Shown: positions 1 through 7,439, counted from the stretch's first letter. The stretch: 43,928 nucleotides of DNA from B73-G16 sp964448445 (GCA_964448445.1 CAYVAU010000004.1:1-43928), one strand, 5' to 3'. Notes: a model not told the origin generated them from the sequence alone. Numbers and translations: made by a program.

Positions 1-72
1 GGACAGATCCTCAAGGGGGCCTTCCCTTGCCCTTCTGACGGTCTTCCTCAAATCGCGATATACTTTACCCAC
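1..72 (-). CDS. N-terminus of a truncated minus-strand gene, function unknown
   Basis: Reading leftward from a GTG at 72-70 there are 24 open codons that run off the window edge. A good ribosome-binding stretch (AAGGGAG) lies just upstream of the GTG. The peptide begins MGKVYRDLRKTV and is rich in Arg, Lys and Glu, like the coding sequence elsewhere in the window. It is too short to assign to a family. If real, it is divergent from panBCD and shares the 73-138 spacer with that operon. Confidence 0.35.
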   Translation of the reverse strand, partial: MGKVYRDLRKTVRRAREGPLEDLS

Positions 73-138
73 GGCTCCCTTCCCAACCCTCCTTCCCCAG
101 GGTGGTACCGATGTTCATACCCAGACCAATACAAGAAG

Positions 139-166
139 TTGACACACCTGTTGGACGAGTTGTAAA
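139..166 (+). promoter_or_regulatory. sigma70-type promoter of the panBCD leader
   Basis: A perfect -35 box TTGACA (139-144) is followed after 16 bp by TGTAAA (161-166), a 4/6 match to the -10 consensus. The predicted start near 173 lies just before the hairpin at 180-210, so the transcript would begin with that structure. This is a reading of the sequence only. Confidence 0.5.
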
Positions 167-179
167 GTTTCATTGAGCG

Positions 180-210
180 CCTGGCTCCAGCCTTTCGGGC
201 GGGGCACAGG
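180..210 (+). ncRNA. pan-motif-like RNA hairpin in the panB leader
   Basis: A 31-nt hairpin forms from three stacked stems: CCUG 180-183 with CAGG 207-210, GCUCC 184-188 with GGGGC 201-205 (one G-U pair), and GCC 190-192 with GGC 198-200, closed by a 5-nt loop. Exactly two bases are bulged, A189 on the 5' side and A206 on the 3' side. As I recall it, the published pan RNA motif is a stem-loop interrupted by two conserved bulged adenosines that sits upstream of panB, panC or panD genes in Firmicutes, Chloroflexi and deltaproteobacteria. Shape and location both fit; I cannot run the Rfam model. Ligand and mechanism are unknown to me. Confidence 0.6.
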
Positions 211-240
211 AAGGGAGGAAATGGAGACATACCGCTTAGA

Positions 241-314
241 TCCAGGTTTCTGGACTGAGACGGAGGATAAGGGTATTCCTAAGGCCTTCTGGTGAGGTCC
301 AGAAGGCTTTTTTT
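241..314 (+). terminator. intrinsic terminator with competing antiterminator (attenuator) ahead of panB
   Basis: GCCTTCTGG (284-292) pairs perfectly with CCAGAAGGC (299-307) across a 6-nt loop and is followed by seven T (308-314), a textbook intrinsic terminator ending 14 nt before the panB ATG. TCTGGAC (249-255) is an exact complement of GTCCAGA (297-303), which would take the 3' arm of the terminator. TCCAG (241-245) can in turn pair with CTGGA (250-254) and hide that sequence. The three exclusive pairings are what a transcription attenuator needs. Together with the upstream hairpin it suggests regulated read-through into panBCD. Confidence 0.75.
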
Positions 315-328
315 AAAGGGTGGGGGGT

Positions 329-1120
329 ATGGGGAAGGTCACGGTTCCCGAGATCCTGAACAAGAAGCAAAACGGTGAAAAGATCACCATGCTGACCGCC
401 TATGACGCCCCGATGGCGGAGATCATCGACGAAAGCGGAATTGACATGATCCTTGTGGGGGACTCGGTGGGGACGGTAATTTCGGGCTATCCCAATACCC
501 TACCGGTAACTGTGGATGAGATGATCTATCACACCCGAGCGGTAGTTAGAAAGGTGAAGAGGGCATTGGTGGTAATAGACATGCCCTTTATGTCCTATCA
601 GGTCAGCGTTGAGGAGGCCAAAAGGAACGCGGGACGGATGATTAAGGAAAGCGGTGCGGAAGCTGTGAAGATCGAAGGGGGAGCCTCGATAGCCCAGACT
701 ATTAAGGCGATCGTTGACATAGACATACCTGTAATGGCCCACATAGGTTTGACCCCCCAATCCATTCACAAACTCGGGGGCTATAAGGTACAGCGCCAGA
801 GGGAAAAGCTGCTGGAGGATGCCCGGGCCGTGGAGGAGGCTGGGGCCTTTGCGGTAGTTCTGGAATGCGTGCCCGAGGAGATCGCCAGGGAAATCACCCA
901 GAACCTTTCTATCCCCACCATCGGGATCGGTGCCGGCAGGTTCTGTGACGGACAGGTCCTGGTGATCCACGATCTGCTCGGCCTTCTGGGAGATTTCAGG
1001 CCCCGGTTCGTGAAGCGCTATGTGGACCTGCGGAGCATAATCTCACGAGCGGTGAAGGACTTTATAGAGGAAGTCAAGACCGGGGCCTTCCCCACAGAGG
1101 AACATGTCTTTAAGCTTTGA
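329..1120 (+). CDS. panB: 3-methyl-2-oxobutanoate hydroxymethyltransferase PanB
   Basis: PanB transfers a hydroxymethyl group from methylene-tetrahydrofolate to 2-oxoisovalerate to make ketopantoate, the first committed step to pantothenate and CoA. The 263-residue protein has the full family pattern: TMLTAYD near 20-26, the Mg-binding aspartates in GDSVG (D45) and IDMPF (D84), KIEGG near 114, AHIGLTPQ near 137-144, catalytic Glu in LECVP (E179), and GIGAG. An in-frame GTG exists at 320, but the ATG at 329 has AAGGG 8 nt upstream and gives the usual N-terminus, so I chose it. It is first in the panBCD run, 3 bp before panC, and is preceded by the attenuator-like leader. Confidence 0.97.
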   Translation: MGKVTVPEILNKKQNGEKITMLTAYDAPMAEIIDESGIDMILVGDSVGTVISGYPNTLPVTVDEMIYHTRAVVRKVKRALVVIDMPFMSYQVSVEEAKRNAGRMIKESGAEAVKIEGGASIAQTIKAIVDIDIPVMAHIGLTPQSIHKLGGYKVQRQREKLLEDARAVEEAGAFAVVLECVPEEIAREITQNLSIPTIGIGAGRFCDGQVLVIHDLLGLLGDFRPRFVKRYVDLRSIISRAVKDFIEEVKTGAFPTEEHVFKL

Positions 1121-1123
1121 GTC

Positions 1124-1972
1124 ATGCAGGTGATTAGGGATCCCAAACAGATGCAAACTCTTTCTGAGAAGTGGCGCAGGGAGGGGAAACGCATAGCTTT
1201 TGTTCCAACCATGGGCTACTTCCACGAGGGCCATCTTTCCCTGATGAGGGAGGGGAGAAGGCGGGGAGATATCCTGGTGGTCAGTATCTTCGTAAACCCG
1301 ATCCAGTTCGGGCCCTCTGAAGATTATGAGCGTTATCCAAGGGATCTGGAACGGGACATCCGCATGGCCGAATTGGTCGGGGTGGATGTGATCTTTCATC
1401 CCGAGGTCCGGGACATGTACCCGGAGGGATTCCAGACCTATGTGGAGGTGAAGGAGCTGCAGAATCACCTATGCGGCAAGTTCCGTCCCGGACACTTCCG
1501 GGGGGTGGCCACCGTTGTGACGAAGCTCTTCAACATCGTGAAGCCGCATGTGGCCATCTTCGGGCTCAAGGATTATCAGCAGTTTCTGCTCATAAAGAGG
1601 ATGGCCGAGGACCTCAACCTGGACGTGGAGGTAGTGGGGGTACCCACCGTGAGGGAACCCGATGGGCTTGCGGCCAGTTCGCGCAATGCCTATCTTGGGC
1701 CCGAAGAACGCAAGGCGGCCCTCGTACTTTACAGATCCCTCAAGGAGGCCGAAAGGGTCTTCCGCGAAGGGGAAAGGAATGCCCAAAGGATAATCGAAAC
1801 GGCACTGCGGGTCATCGAATCCGAACCGGCAATCAGGTTACAGTACCTGGAACTGTGCGATCCTCAAACCCTCGAACCCCTGTCCGGAGAAATTCGGGGA
1901 GGATTGCTGGCCCTTGCGGCTTGGGTGGGTAACACGCGATTGATAGACAACATCCTCTTAGAGGAGGTGTGA
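1124..1972 (+). CDS. panC: pantothenate synthetase PanC
   Basis: PanC joins pantoate and beta-alanine using ATP to form pantothenate in the cytosol. The 282-residue protein is normal length and carries the nucleotidyl-transferase signature PTMGYFHEGH (the HIGH-type motif), FVNPIQFGP, the pantoate-binding region around CGKFRPGHFRG, GLKDYQQ, and the KMSKS-equivalent area VREPDGLAASSRN. It follows panB by 3 bp with no strong Shine-Dalgarno of its own, suggesting coupled translation, and panD follows almost immediately. PanB and PanD supply its two substrates. Confidence 0.97.
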   Translation: MQVIRDPKQMQTLSEKWRREGKRIAFVPTMGYFHEGHLSLMREGRRRGDILVVSIFVNPIQFGPSEDYERYPRDLERDIRMAELVGVDVIFHPEVRDMYPEGFQTYVEVKELQNHLCGKFRPGHFRGVATVVTKLFNIVKPHVAIFGLKDYQQFLLIKRMAEDLNLDVEVVGVPTVREPDGLAASSRNAYLGPEERKAALVLYRSLKEAERVFREGERNAQRIIETALRVIESEPAIRLQYLELCDPQTLEPLSGEIRGGLLALAAWVGNTRLIDNILLEEV

Positions 1973-1973
1973 G

Positions 1974-2339
1974 GTGCAAAGGATCATGCTGAAGTCCAAG
2001 ATCCATATGGCTCGCGTGACCGAGCACAACCTCCACTACGAGGGTTCCATCACCATAGACGAGCAATTGATGGAAGCGGCAGGAATCTTCCCCTTCGAGC
2101 AGGTACAGGTTTACAACGTCACAAATGGAAACCGCTTCGAGACTTATGTGATCAAGGGCAAGAGGGGATCCGGTACCATCGGGATAAATGGGGCAGCCGC
2201 CCACCTGGCCAGGGAGGGGGATATTGTCATCATCGCCTCCTACGGGGTCTTTAAAGAGGACGAACTGAAGGACTACAAACCTCGCCTCGTCTATGTCGAT
2301 GAGTGCAATCGGATCGTCGAGGTGGTCCAGGATCAGTGA
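1974..2339 (+). CDS. panD: aspartate 1-decarboxylase PanD (pyruvoyl enzyme)
   Basis: PanD decarboxylates L-aspartate to beta-alanine for PanC. The proenzyme cleaves itself between Gly24 and Ser25 in the motif HYEGS, turning Ser25 into the pyruvoyl cofactor; both residues sit at the family positions when the GTG at 1974 is used. That GTG lies just after GAGGAGGTG at the end of panC. The 121-residue protein has the expected MLKSKIH start, the NVTNG region and GAAAHLA. It completes a self-contained pantothenate operon. Confidence 0.96.
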   Translation: MQRIMLKSKIHMARVTEHNLHYEGSITIDEQLMEAAGIFPFEQVQVYNVTNGNRFETYVIKGKRGSGTIGINGAAAHLAREGDIVIIASYGVFKEDELKDYKPRLVYVDECNRIVEVVQDQ

Positions 2340-2403
2340 GCTTGAAGCGGTGGTGCAGAGGATTTAAGTTTTTGACGGGATCTGAAACCCGTGGAGGTGA
2401 TGG

Positions 2404-2787
2404 ATGGTGGTTGAAAGGCTCCTTTCCTTCCAGGATATCGTGGAGAGGTTCCGGAAGGGGGAAAATCTCTTTGACATCACCATTGAAAAGTGGAGGAGGA
2501 TCCGCAATTTCCTCTCCAAAAAGGGCCGGGAGGATATGCCCGCCATCCTGGAGAACGCCCGCATGGGAGGGCCTTTCTGCCTCGAGTTCAATCAGCAATG
2601 CAGCCTCTGCCCCCTCATTTCCTGGTGCCGTGATCCCAACGGTTTTTATCAAAATGTAATGCGTTACCTCTATATGTACGCCTCCACAGGGGATTATTAC
2701 TACAAGCAAAGGGCGATCAAGGAAATTGACAAGTTCCTCGAAGAGATCAGGCAGTATAAACAGACCGTGAAGCAGAGGATCAATTGA
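2404..2787 (+). CDS. small four-cysteine protein of unknown function
   Basis: I do not recognise this 127-residue protein. It has four clustered cysteines (C59, C66, C69, C75; spacing CX6CX2CX5C), a likely zinc or iron-sulfur site, inside an otherwise helical, charged protein with several aromatic residues near 85-100. GGAGGTG precedes the ATG at a good distance. It starts 64 bp after panD, and its stop overlaps the kptA start by one base (TGATG), so it should be translated together with KptA. Context allows either a role near pantothenate/CoA or near RNA 2'-phosphate removal; neither is shown by the sequence. Confidence 0.85.
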   Translation: MVVERLLSFQDIVERFRKGENLFDITIEKWRRIRNFLSKKGREDMPAILENARMGGPFCLEFNQQCSLCPLISWCRDPNGFYQNVMRYLYMYASTGDYYYKQRAIKEIDKFLEEIRQYKQTVKQRIN

Positions 2788-3467
2788 TGTCCCATCGCCA
2801 TCGCGTCCAGGCGTTGGGAAAATTGATGGCCTATATCCTGAGACACAGACCGGATGAATTCGGGCTGGTGCCGGATGAAGAGGGATTTGTGAGCCTGAAA
2901 GATCTGCAGCAGGCGATAAGCGAAGAGGAAGGGTGGAGGTTTGTCAAACGCAACGATATCCTAGAGGTCGTCATCACCGACAGCAAGAAGCGCTTCGAGA
3001 TACGGGATGATAAAATAAGGGCCACCTATGGACATTCCTTCCCCCAGAGGATTGCCTACGAGCCGATCACCCCTCCCAAGATCCTCTATCACGGGACCAG
3101 GCGCAGACACTATCCTGCCATCCTCCAGAAGGGGCTTCTGCCTATGGGGAGGCAATATGTACATCTCACCCCTTCGCGGGAGTTGGCCGAAAGGATCGGG
3201 AGGCGTCGGGATCCCAAGCCGCTGGTCTTGGAGGTTCATGCCGAAAGGGCCCATCAACAAGGAGTAAGGTTCTTTCAAGCCGCTCCGCTAATATTTTTGG
3301 CTGAACACATCCCGTCGTCCTTTATCGCCGGTCCCCCTCCAGAGAAGGTATTGGAGGGGCTCAAAAAGACGAAATCGGTTGATGCCGAGTCTGTTACCGA
3401 AGTTGCTCATGGTAAGCAATGGAAGAAAGAGGCTCGGAGGTTCCGCAAGACTTACAAAAACCTCTGA
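2787..3467 (+). CDS. kptA: RNA 2'-phosphotransferase KptA/Tpt1
   Basis: Tpt1/KptA enzymes move an internal 2'-phosphate from RNA to NAD+, giving ADP-ribose 1'',2''-cyclic phosphate. In eukaryotes this finishes tRNA splicing; the bacterial substrate is uncertain. The 226-residue protein has both family lobes: an N-terminal winged-helix part with ILRHRP (R19, H20), GLVPDEEGFV and IRATYGHS (R79), and a C-terminal NAD-binding lobe with YHGTR (101-105), ILQKGL and VHLTPS. The ATG at 2787 overlaps the previous stop by one base. KptA is scattered in bacteria. Its place behind panBCD is unusual. Confidence 0.93.
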   Translation: MSHRHRVQALGKLMAYILRHRPDEFGLVPDEEGFVSLKDLQQAISEEEGWRFVKRNDILEVVITDSKKRFEIRDDKIRATYGHSFPQRIAYEPITPPKILYHGTRRRHYPAILQKGLLPMGRQYVHLTPSRELAERIGRRRDPKPLVLEVHAERAHQQGVRFFQAAPLIFLAEHIPSSFIAGPPPEKVLEGLKKTKSVDAESVTEVAHGKQWKKEARRFRKTYKNL

Positions 3468-3481
3468 GGAGGACAGTGGGG

Positions 3482-3844
3482 ATGGGTGAAGAAAGGGTAG
3501 AAGAAAAGAAAGGTTTTAAAGTAGTCGACAAGAGGTTTTTTGCAAAAAAGGAAAAAGGGAACCAGAAAGAGGAGAAAGAGACCCAAGAATCCATCCCCAA
3601 GATCACCTTCTCAAGCTTTATCTATTCGCTGAGCACAACCTGCCTCATGCACTTGGGGGAGATCCCCGAACCTACCACCAAACAAATTCAGAAGAACCTC
3701 CCCATGGCAAAGCAGACCATTGACCTCCTTGAAATATTGGCCGAGAAGACCAAAGGAAACCTCACCCCTGAGGAGGATGGCCTCTTGAAGAGCCTTCTCA
3801 CCGAACTGAGGATCCGTTACATCAAGGCGATATCCCAAACTTAG
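3482..3844 (+). CDS. DUF1844 family protein
   Basis: The C-terminal ~80 residues match the DUF1844 pattern very well: FSSFIYSLSTT, HLGEIPEP, NLPMAKQTIDLL, EKTKGNLTPEED and a final LR.RY helix. The N-terminal ~40 residues are Lys/Glu-rich and probably disordered. The start used is the ATG at 3482, 9 nt after AGGAGG; an upstream in-frame ATG at 3419 would run into kptA. The family is common in deltaproteobacteria and relatives and has no established function. It ends the plus-strand run that starts at panB. Confidence 0.9.
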   Translation: MGEERVEEKKGFKVVDKRFFAKKEKGNQKEEKETQESIPKITFSSFIYSLSTTCLMHLGEIPEPTTKQIQKNLPMAKQTIDLLEILAEKTKGNLTPEEDGLLKSLLTELRIRYIKAISQT

Positions 3845-3925
3845 ACCACCCCCTGAGGTCCGCCCATACCTATGCACCCCCTTACCGTTGGGCAGAGTTG
3901 ATCGCCCTTTGGAAAATCAGGCAAT

Positions 3926-4281
3926 CTAGAACTTCTTCAGACCTCCCTTTAGAAGGAGGGGCGAGATTTCTGCTCGTTGCCGCTTCCACCTCCCTGAAGG
4001 GACTGCCAGATATCGTCCCTCTCCAGGAATCTCGCTGGCAGGCGAGGAACTGTAAATCCTCACCCCCGGGTAGCGATCCCGGTGAACCGCCAGGCCCATG
4101 AGGTGATCGGAATGGGCGTGGAGGATGACGACGGAGGTAATGCGGGAGGGTAAATGACCGAAAGCCCTCCTTCCAGGAGGGCCAGTTCACCGGCTCCCAC
4201 AAGAGGGTAGAGGTTAAAGGGGCCTCCAAAACATAGGAGATCGTCGGCAACGGGAATCAGCTCGTTTTTAATGCGCTCCAC
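3926..4281 (-). pseudogene. decayed MBL-fold metallo-hydrolase
   Basis: Reading leftward from a GTG at 4281 (GGAGG upstream) gives a typical MBL-fold N-terminus (FGGPFN, then LALLEGGLS). The metal-binding motif HAHSDH, in VVILHAHSDHLMG, lies only a few residues later but in a different frame, and that frame ends at 3926. Normally about 20 or more residues separate these two parts, and an intact enzyme continues for well over 100 residues after the motif. So the gene carries a frameshift and internal deletion near 4153-4163 and lacks its C-terminal half. The 3845-3925 stretch next to it shows nothing else. Confidence 0.6.
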
Positions 4282-4297
4282 AGGAACCCTCCGTTTT

Positions 4298-4327
4298 TTG
4301 ACAGTGTTCTTGGGGGAATGATAAGAT
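4298..4327 (+). promoter_or_regulatory. sigma70-type promoter before the Yip1-like gene
   Basis: TTGACA at 4298-4303 is followed after 18 bp by TAAGAT at 4322-4327. The predicted start is near 4334, between two candidate start codons of the next gene (ATG 4318 and ATG 4336). If the promoter is real, the ATG at 4336 is the likely start, with almost no leader. Confidence 0.4.
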
Positions 4328-4956
4328 TTCAGACCATGTTACGACAAATCGATTGCAGTATAAAGCCTTCTTGGGAAGCCGAGCCATCTCTGGAAGGCCT
4401 TTTTAAGACGATCAAAGAGGTGCTCTTTTCGCCTTCTGATTTCTTCCGGCTCATGCCGAAGGGTGGGGGGATCGGATTGCCCTTGTTGTTCGGCGTAATT
4501 AACAACACCTTAGGGGTTCTGCTGGTTTCCTTCTGGAGCCTCCTCCTCGGCATTAAAATTGGCCTTCCGGGACCCTCGACCTCATGGACCGTCCTTTACG
4601 CGATATTGCTTCCCGTGATCTCCGTAGTCGATGTTTTCTTCTCAAGCGCTATTTTGCATCTCTGTCTCCTCATTGTCGGCGGGAGTAAGGCGGGTTTTGA
4701 GGCCACCTTTAGGGTTGTGAGTTACAGCAGGGCCTCCTACCTCTGGGCAGTTCTGCCGGTCCTCGGTCCTCTTATGTCCTCCATTTATATGATCATCCTT
4801 TACATAATTGGCCTCAAAGAGGCCCACGCAATAGGCAATGGCAAGGCGATCCTTGCGGTCTTTTTGCCGATTCTCATACTGGCGGCCGCATTTCTTTTCA
4901 TCATGATCACATTGGTGTCCTTTCCCCAGAAGCCCGTTGATTCCCTTGCTTTATGA
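4318..4956 (+). CDS. Yip1-domain integral membrane protein
   Basis: This 212-residue protein has a cytoplasmic N-terminal segment (VLFSPSDFFRLMP near 37-48), then five or so hydrophobic helices. This layout is typical of bacterial Yip1 (PF04893) proteins, whose role is unknown. Conserved features are the F.P..FF..MP lead-in, the small-residue-rich helices, and the polar loop FRVVSYS.AS between helices. The start is uncertain: the ATG at 4318 has no room for a Shine-Dalgarno, and the ATG at 4336 follows a promoter candidate directly. The 3' end overlaps the convergent trxB by 6 bp. Confidence 0.8.
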   Translation: MIRFQTMLRQIDCSIKPSWEAEPSLEGLFKTIKEVLFSPSDFFRLMPKGGGIGLPLLFGVINNTLGVLLVSFWSLLLGIKIGLPGPSTSWTVLYAILLPVISVVDVFFSSAILHLCLLIVGGSKAGFEATFRVVSYSRASYLWAVLPVLGPLMSSIYMIILYIIGLKEAHAIGNGKAILAVFLPILILAAAFLFIMITLVSFPQKPVDSLAL

Positions 4957-5874
4957 GCTTTCCAAGTATTGGGTGGCGGACCAAGCGGCTATTGCCCCAT
5001 CTCCCACTGCGGTTGAGACCTGTCTCAGTTCCTTTGCTCTCACGTCTCCGGCGGCAAATATCCCCGGCCTTGAGGTATTTCCGCCGGTGTCGGTCTTTAT
5101 GAAGCCCTGGGGATCCATTTCCACCAAGCCCTTGAAGATTTCGCTTGAGGGCTGTTGCCCTATGGCAATGAAGACCCCTTCCACCTCAAGGGTCATTCTG
5201 GATCCGCTCTGGGTATTGAGGAGTTCGAGGGCCTTCACCCCCTTTTCGTCACCCTTTATTTCGACGACCACATAGTTCCAGAGGGGTTTGACGTTGGGGG
5301 ATTTGAAGAGCCTTTCCTGCAGGATCCTTTGGGCCCGCAGCCTGTCCCTCCTGTGTATCAGGAACACTTCCTTGGCCATATTCTTGAGGAAGAGGACCTC
5401 CTCCACGGCCCTGTCCCCTCCTCCCACCACCGCCACCCGCCTGTCCTTGAAGAAGAACCCGTCGCAGGTGGCGCAAAAAGAGACGCCCTGGCCCACGAAC
5501 CTGTCCTCTCCGGGAACCCCGAGGCGGGCGGGTTGGGCGCCTGTGGCGATTATCAAGGCCCTCGATTCCACTTGGCCTTTTGAAGTCTTGACGAGGAAAA
5601 GATCGTCCTTCGGTTCGACGGCCTCCACCTTTACGAATTCCTCCAAAGGGACCCCCAGCTCCAGGAGCTGTCTTTTGAACCTATTTACGAGCTCGGTTCC
5701 CGATATCCCCTCGGGGAATCCAGGGTAGTTCTCTATGGTCCCCGCCATCAGGACCTGTCCCCCAGCGGAGAGGGCCTCAAAGACCATTGTCCTTACCTTC
5801 GCCCTCCCGCAATAAATGCCCGCGGTAAGGCCTGCAGGTCCTGCCCCTATGATCACGACATCAACCCTCTCCAT
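4951..5874 (-). CDS. trxB: thioredoxin reductase
   Basis: TrxB passes electrons from NAD(P)H through FAD to thioredoxin. The 307-residue protein is standard length: N-terminal FAD site VVIIGAGPAG (7-16), the redox-active CATCDG motif near the middle, the nucleotide-binding VVGGGDRAVEE, and the C-terminal FAD motif GIFAAGDVR. In VVGGGDRA the usual GGGxSA serine is replaced by Asp. The ATG at 5874 lies inside the end of tatD (14-bp overlap), so it is probably the third gene of a coupled gpgP-tatD-trxB unit. Confidence 0.96.
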   Translation of the reverse strand: MERVDVVIIGAGPAGLTAGIYCGRAKVRTMVFEALSAGGQVLMAGTIENYPGFPEGISGTELVNRFKRQLLELGVPLEEFVKVEAVEPKDDLFLVKTSKGQVESRALIIATGAQPARLGVPGEDRFVGQGVSFCATCDGFFFKDRRVAVVGGGDRAVEEVLFLKNMAKEVFLIHRRDRLRAQRILQERLFKSPNVKPLWNYVVVEIKGDEKGVKALELLNTQSGSRMTLEVEGVFIAIGQQPSSEIFKGLVEMDPQGFIKTDTGGNTSRPGIFAAGDVRAKELRQVSTAVGDGAIAAWSATQYLESS

Positions 5875-6634
5875 CTCCTCCCTCCCGTATCCTGAAAAGC
5901 CTGAGACAGTTTTCCTTGATAATTTCCTTTGCCCTATCCAGGCTCATTTCCCTTATCTGGGCCCACAGCTTGAAGGTCTCCACTATATAGGCCGGTTCGT
6001 TCCTCTTTCCCCGATAAGGCTGGGGCGAAAGGAAGGGGGCATCGGTTTCAAGCAGGACCCTGTCGAGGGGAACCTCCCGGGCGATCGTCCTGAGGGTGTG
6101 GGCCTTGGGGTAGGTGATGGTGCCGGAAAAGGAAATATAGAACCCCCTCTTGAGGAACTCCTCTGCCGTGGGCATGTCTCCCGAAAAACAATGGACCATC
6201 CCCCCGGCTTCGGGTATCCCCTCCTCATCCAGGATCTCCAGAACCCTCTGGTAGGACTGACGGCAATGCAAAACCAGGGGGAGGCCCAAGCGGTTTGCCA
6301 TCTCGATGTGCCGCCGAAACACCTCCTCCTGGATTTTCGGGGGCGAAAGATTGCGGTAAAAATCCAGCCCCGTTTCCCCTATGGCTACCACCTTCGGACG
6401 AGAGGCCAGTTTTTCGATCTCTTTAAGGGTCTCTCGGGTTACATCCTTCGCATTGTGGGGGTGGATCCCGAGGGATAGATAGATTCCCCTGCGGGAAGCG
6501 ATCTCCAAGGATGGTCCAAAGGCCTCCTCCTCTGCGGCCACTGTGAGGATGGCCTCAAGTCCCGTATCCCATGCCCGCTGAAGCACCAAATCCAGGTCCT
6601 CGAACATCTCCAGGTGACAGTGGGCATCAACCAT
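5861..6634 (-). CDS. tatD: TatD-family metal-dependent deoxyribonuclease
   Basis: TatD-type TIM-barrel hydrolases act as metal-dependent 3'-5' exonucleases on DNA. The 257-residue protein shows the full metal ligand set: DAHCHL at the N-terminus, GETGLDFY, LHCR, VHCFSGD and LLETDAPFL. The start used is the ATG at 6632-6634, 7 nt after AGGAGG and overlapping the end of the upstream phosphatase gene by 8 bp. A TTG two codons earlier is possible. Its role here is likely housekeeping DNA repair or turnover. Confidence 0.95.
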   Translation of the reverse strand: MVDAHCHLEMFEDLDLVLQRAWDTGLEAILTVAAEEEAFGPSLEIASRRGIYLSLGIHPHNAKDVTRETLKEIEKLASRPKVVAIGETGLDFYRNLSPPKIQEEVFRRHIEMANRLGLPLVLHCRQSYQRVLEILDEEGIPEAGGMVHCFSGDMPTAEEFLKRGFYISFSGTITYPKAHTLRTIAREVPLDRVLLETDAPFLSPQPYRGKRNEPAYIVETFKLWAQIREMSLDRAKEIIKENCLRLFRIREGGDGEG

Positions 6635-7439
6635 AGCCAAGCCTCCTCAAGAGCTCCAGGATGGCCTTTCCCCATCCCCGAGAGCCTTCCTCTCGAGTTA
6701 TGGTCAGCTGATCGATCCTTGGGGCCCTTTCCGAGATTCCCCTGGTGCGCCTGACGATGATAGGCCATCTAGCCCTCTGAAGCATCGGCAGATCGTTGTG
6801 GCTGTCCCCAAGAGCCACTGTTTCAAAGTCCTCTCCCTTCATCCTGTAAAGCCTTTCCAGGACCTCCATGGCCTGCCCCTTGTCATGAAATCCCTGTATG
6901 TGTATGAAGCGCCCTCCCTTCCAGAAGGTCAATCCCCTTTCCTTGAGGGCCGCCCTCAAGGCTTCCTTATCCCCTTCGAAGAGGCATGGTTCTGTGAACT
7001 CACGTTCTTTGGCCAACCGGGCCTCTTCTACCGTCATGTTGGTCAATTCGGCCACCTCTTCAGGGCTCATGTCCCCGAATCCCCGCAGCCTGAAGCCCCT
7101 CTGGCGCAAGTCATGCACGATTCTGCGTATCGTAGGATACGGCACCCCCCGCAAAAGGACGAAATATCCATCAGTGTCCTTGGCCCCCTGAGGCGGGGGA
7201 AGGGAGGAGTCCTTGGGGATGAAGATCCCGCCTCCGTTTTCTGCTATAAAGGGTCCCTTAATTCCCAGGCGCTGCTGCCAGAATTCGATCTCCTTACGGG
7301 TCTTGCTGGTGGCTATTATCATGGGGATCTGCAGCTCCCCGAGCACGCGAAGGGCCTCCTCGGCTCCCGAGAAGCTGTAATTCCTGAGGTCCAGCAATGT
7401 CCCATCGAGGTCCGTGAAAATGAGGAGCTTTTTTGCCAA
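6627..7439 (-). CDS. gpgP: HAD phosphatase, glucosyl-/mannosyl-3-phosphoglycerate phosphatase type
   Basis: The 270-residue HAD protein has motif I FTDLDGTL (nucleophile D), motif II in IIATSKTR, the C2-type cap, and motif IV GDSHNDLPML. Its FIAENGGGIFIP and RGFGDMSPEEVA segments match the mannosyl-3-phosphoglycerate phosphatase family, which also contains the GpgP enzymes. It is divergent, 56 bp apart, from a GpgS-like synthase, so glucosyl-3-phosphoglycerate is the natural substrate, giving glucosylglycerate, an osmotic and thermal protectant. The start is a TTG at 7439 with GGGAGG 5 nt upstream. Substrate is inferred from the neighbour. Confidence 0.85.
   Translation of the reverse strand: MAKKLLIFTDLDGTLLDLRNYSFSGAEEALRVLGELQIPMIIATSKTRKEIEFWQQRLGIKGPFIAENGGGIFIPKDSSLPPPQGAKDTDGYFVLLRGVPYPTIRRIVHDLRQRGFRLRGFGDMSPEEVAELTNMTVEEARLAKEREFTEPCLFEGDKEALRAALKERGLTFWKGGRFIHIQGFHDKGQAMEVLERLYRMKGEDFETVALGDSHNDLPMLQRARWPIIVRRTRGISERAPRIDQLTITREEGSRGWGKAILELLRRLGYG

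Noticed and set aside
48..230. 60-residue open frame on the minus strand in the panB leader
   Set aside because: It overlaps the pan-like hairpin and promoter, has a Cys/Pro-rich low-complexity composition unlike the neighbouring proteins, and is better explained as a chance frame.
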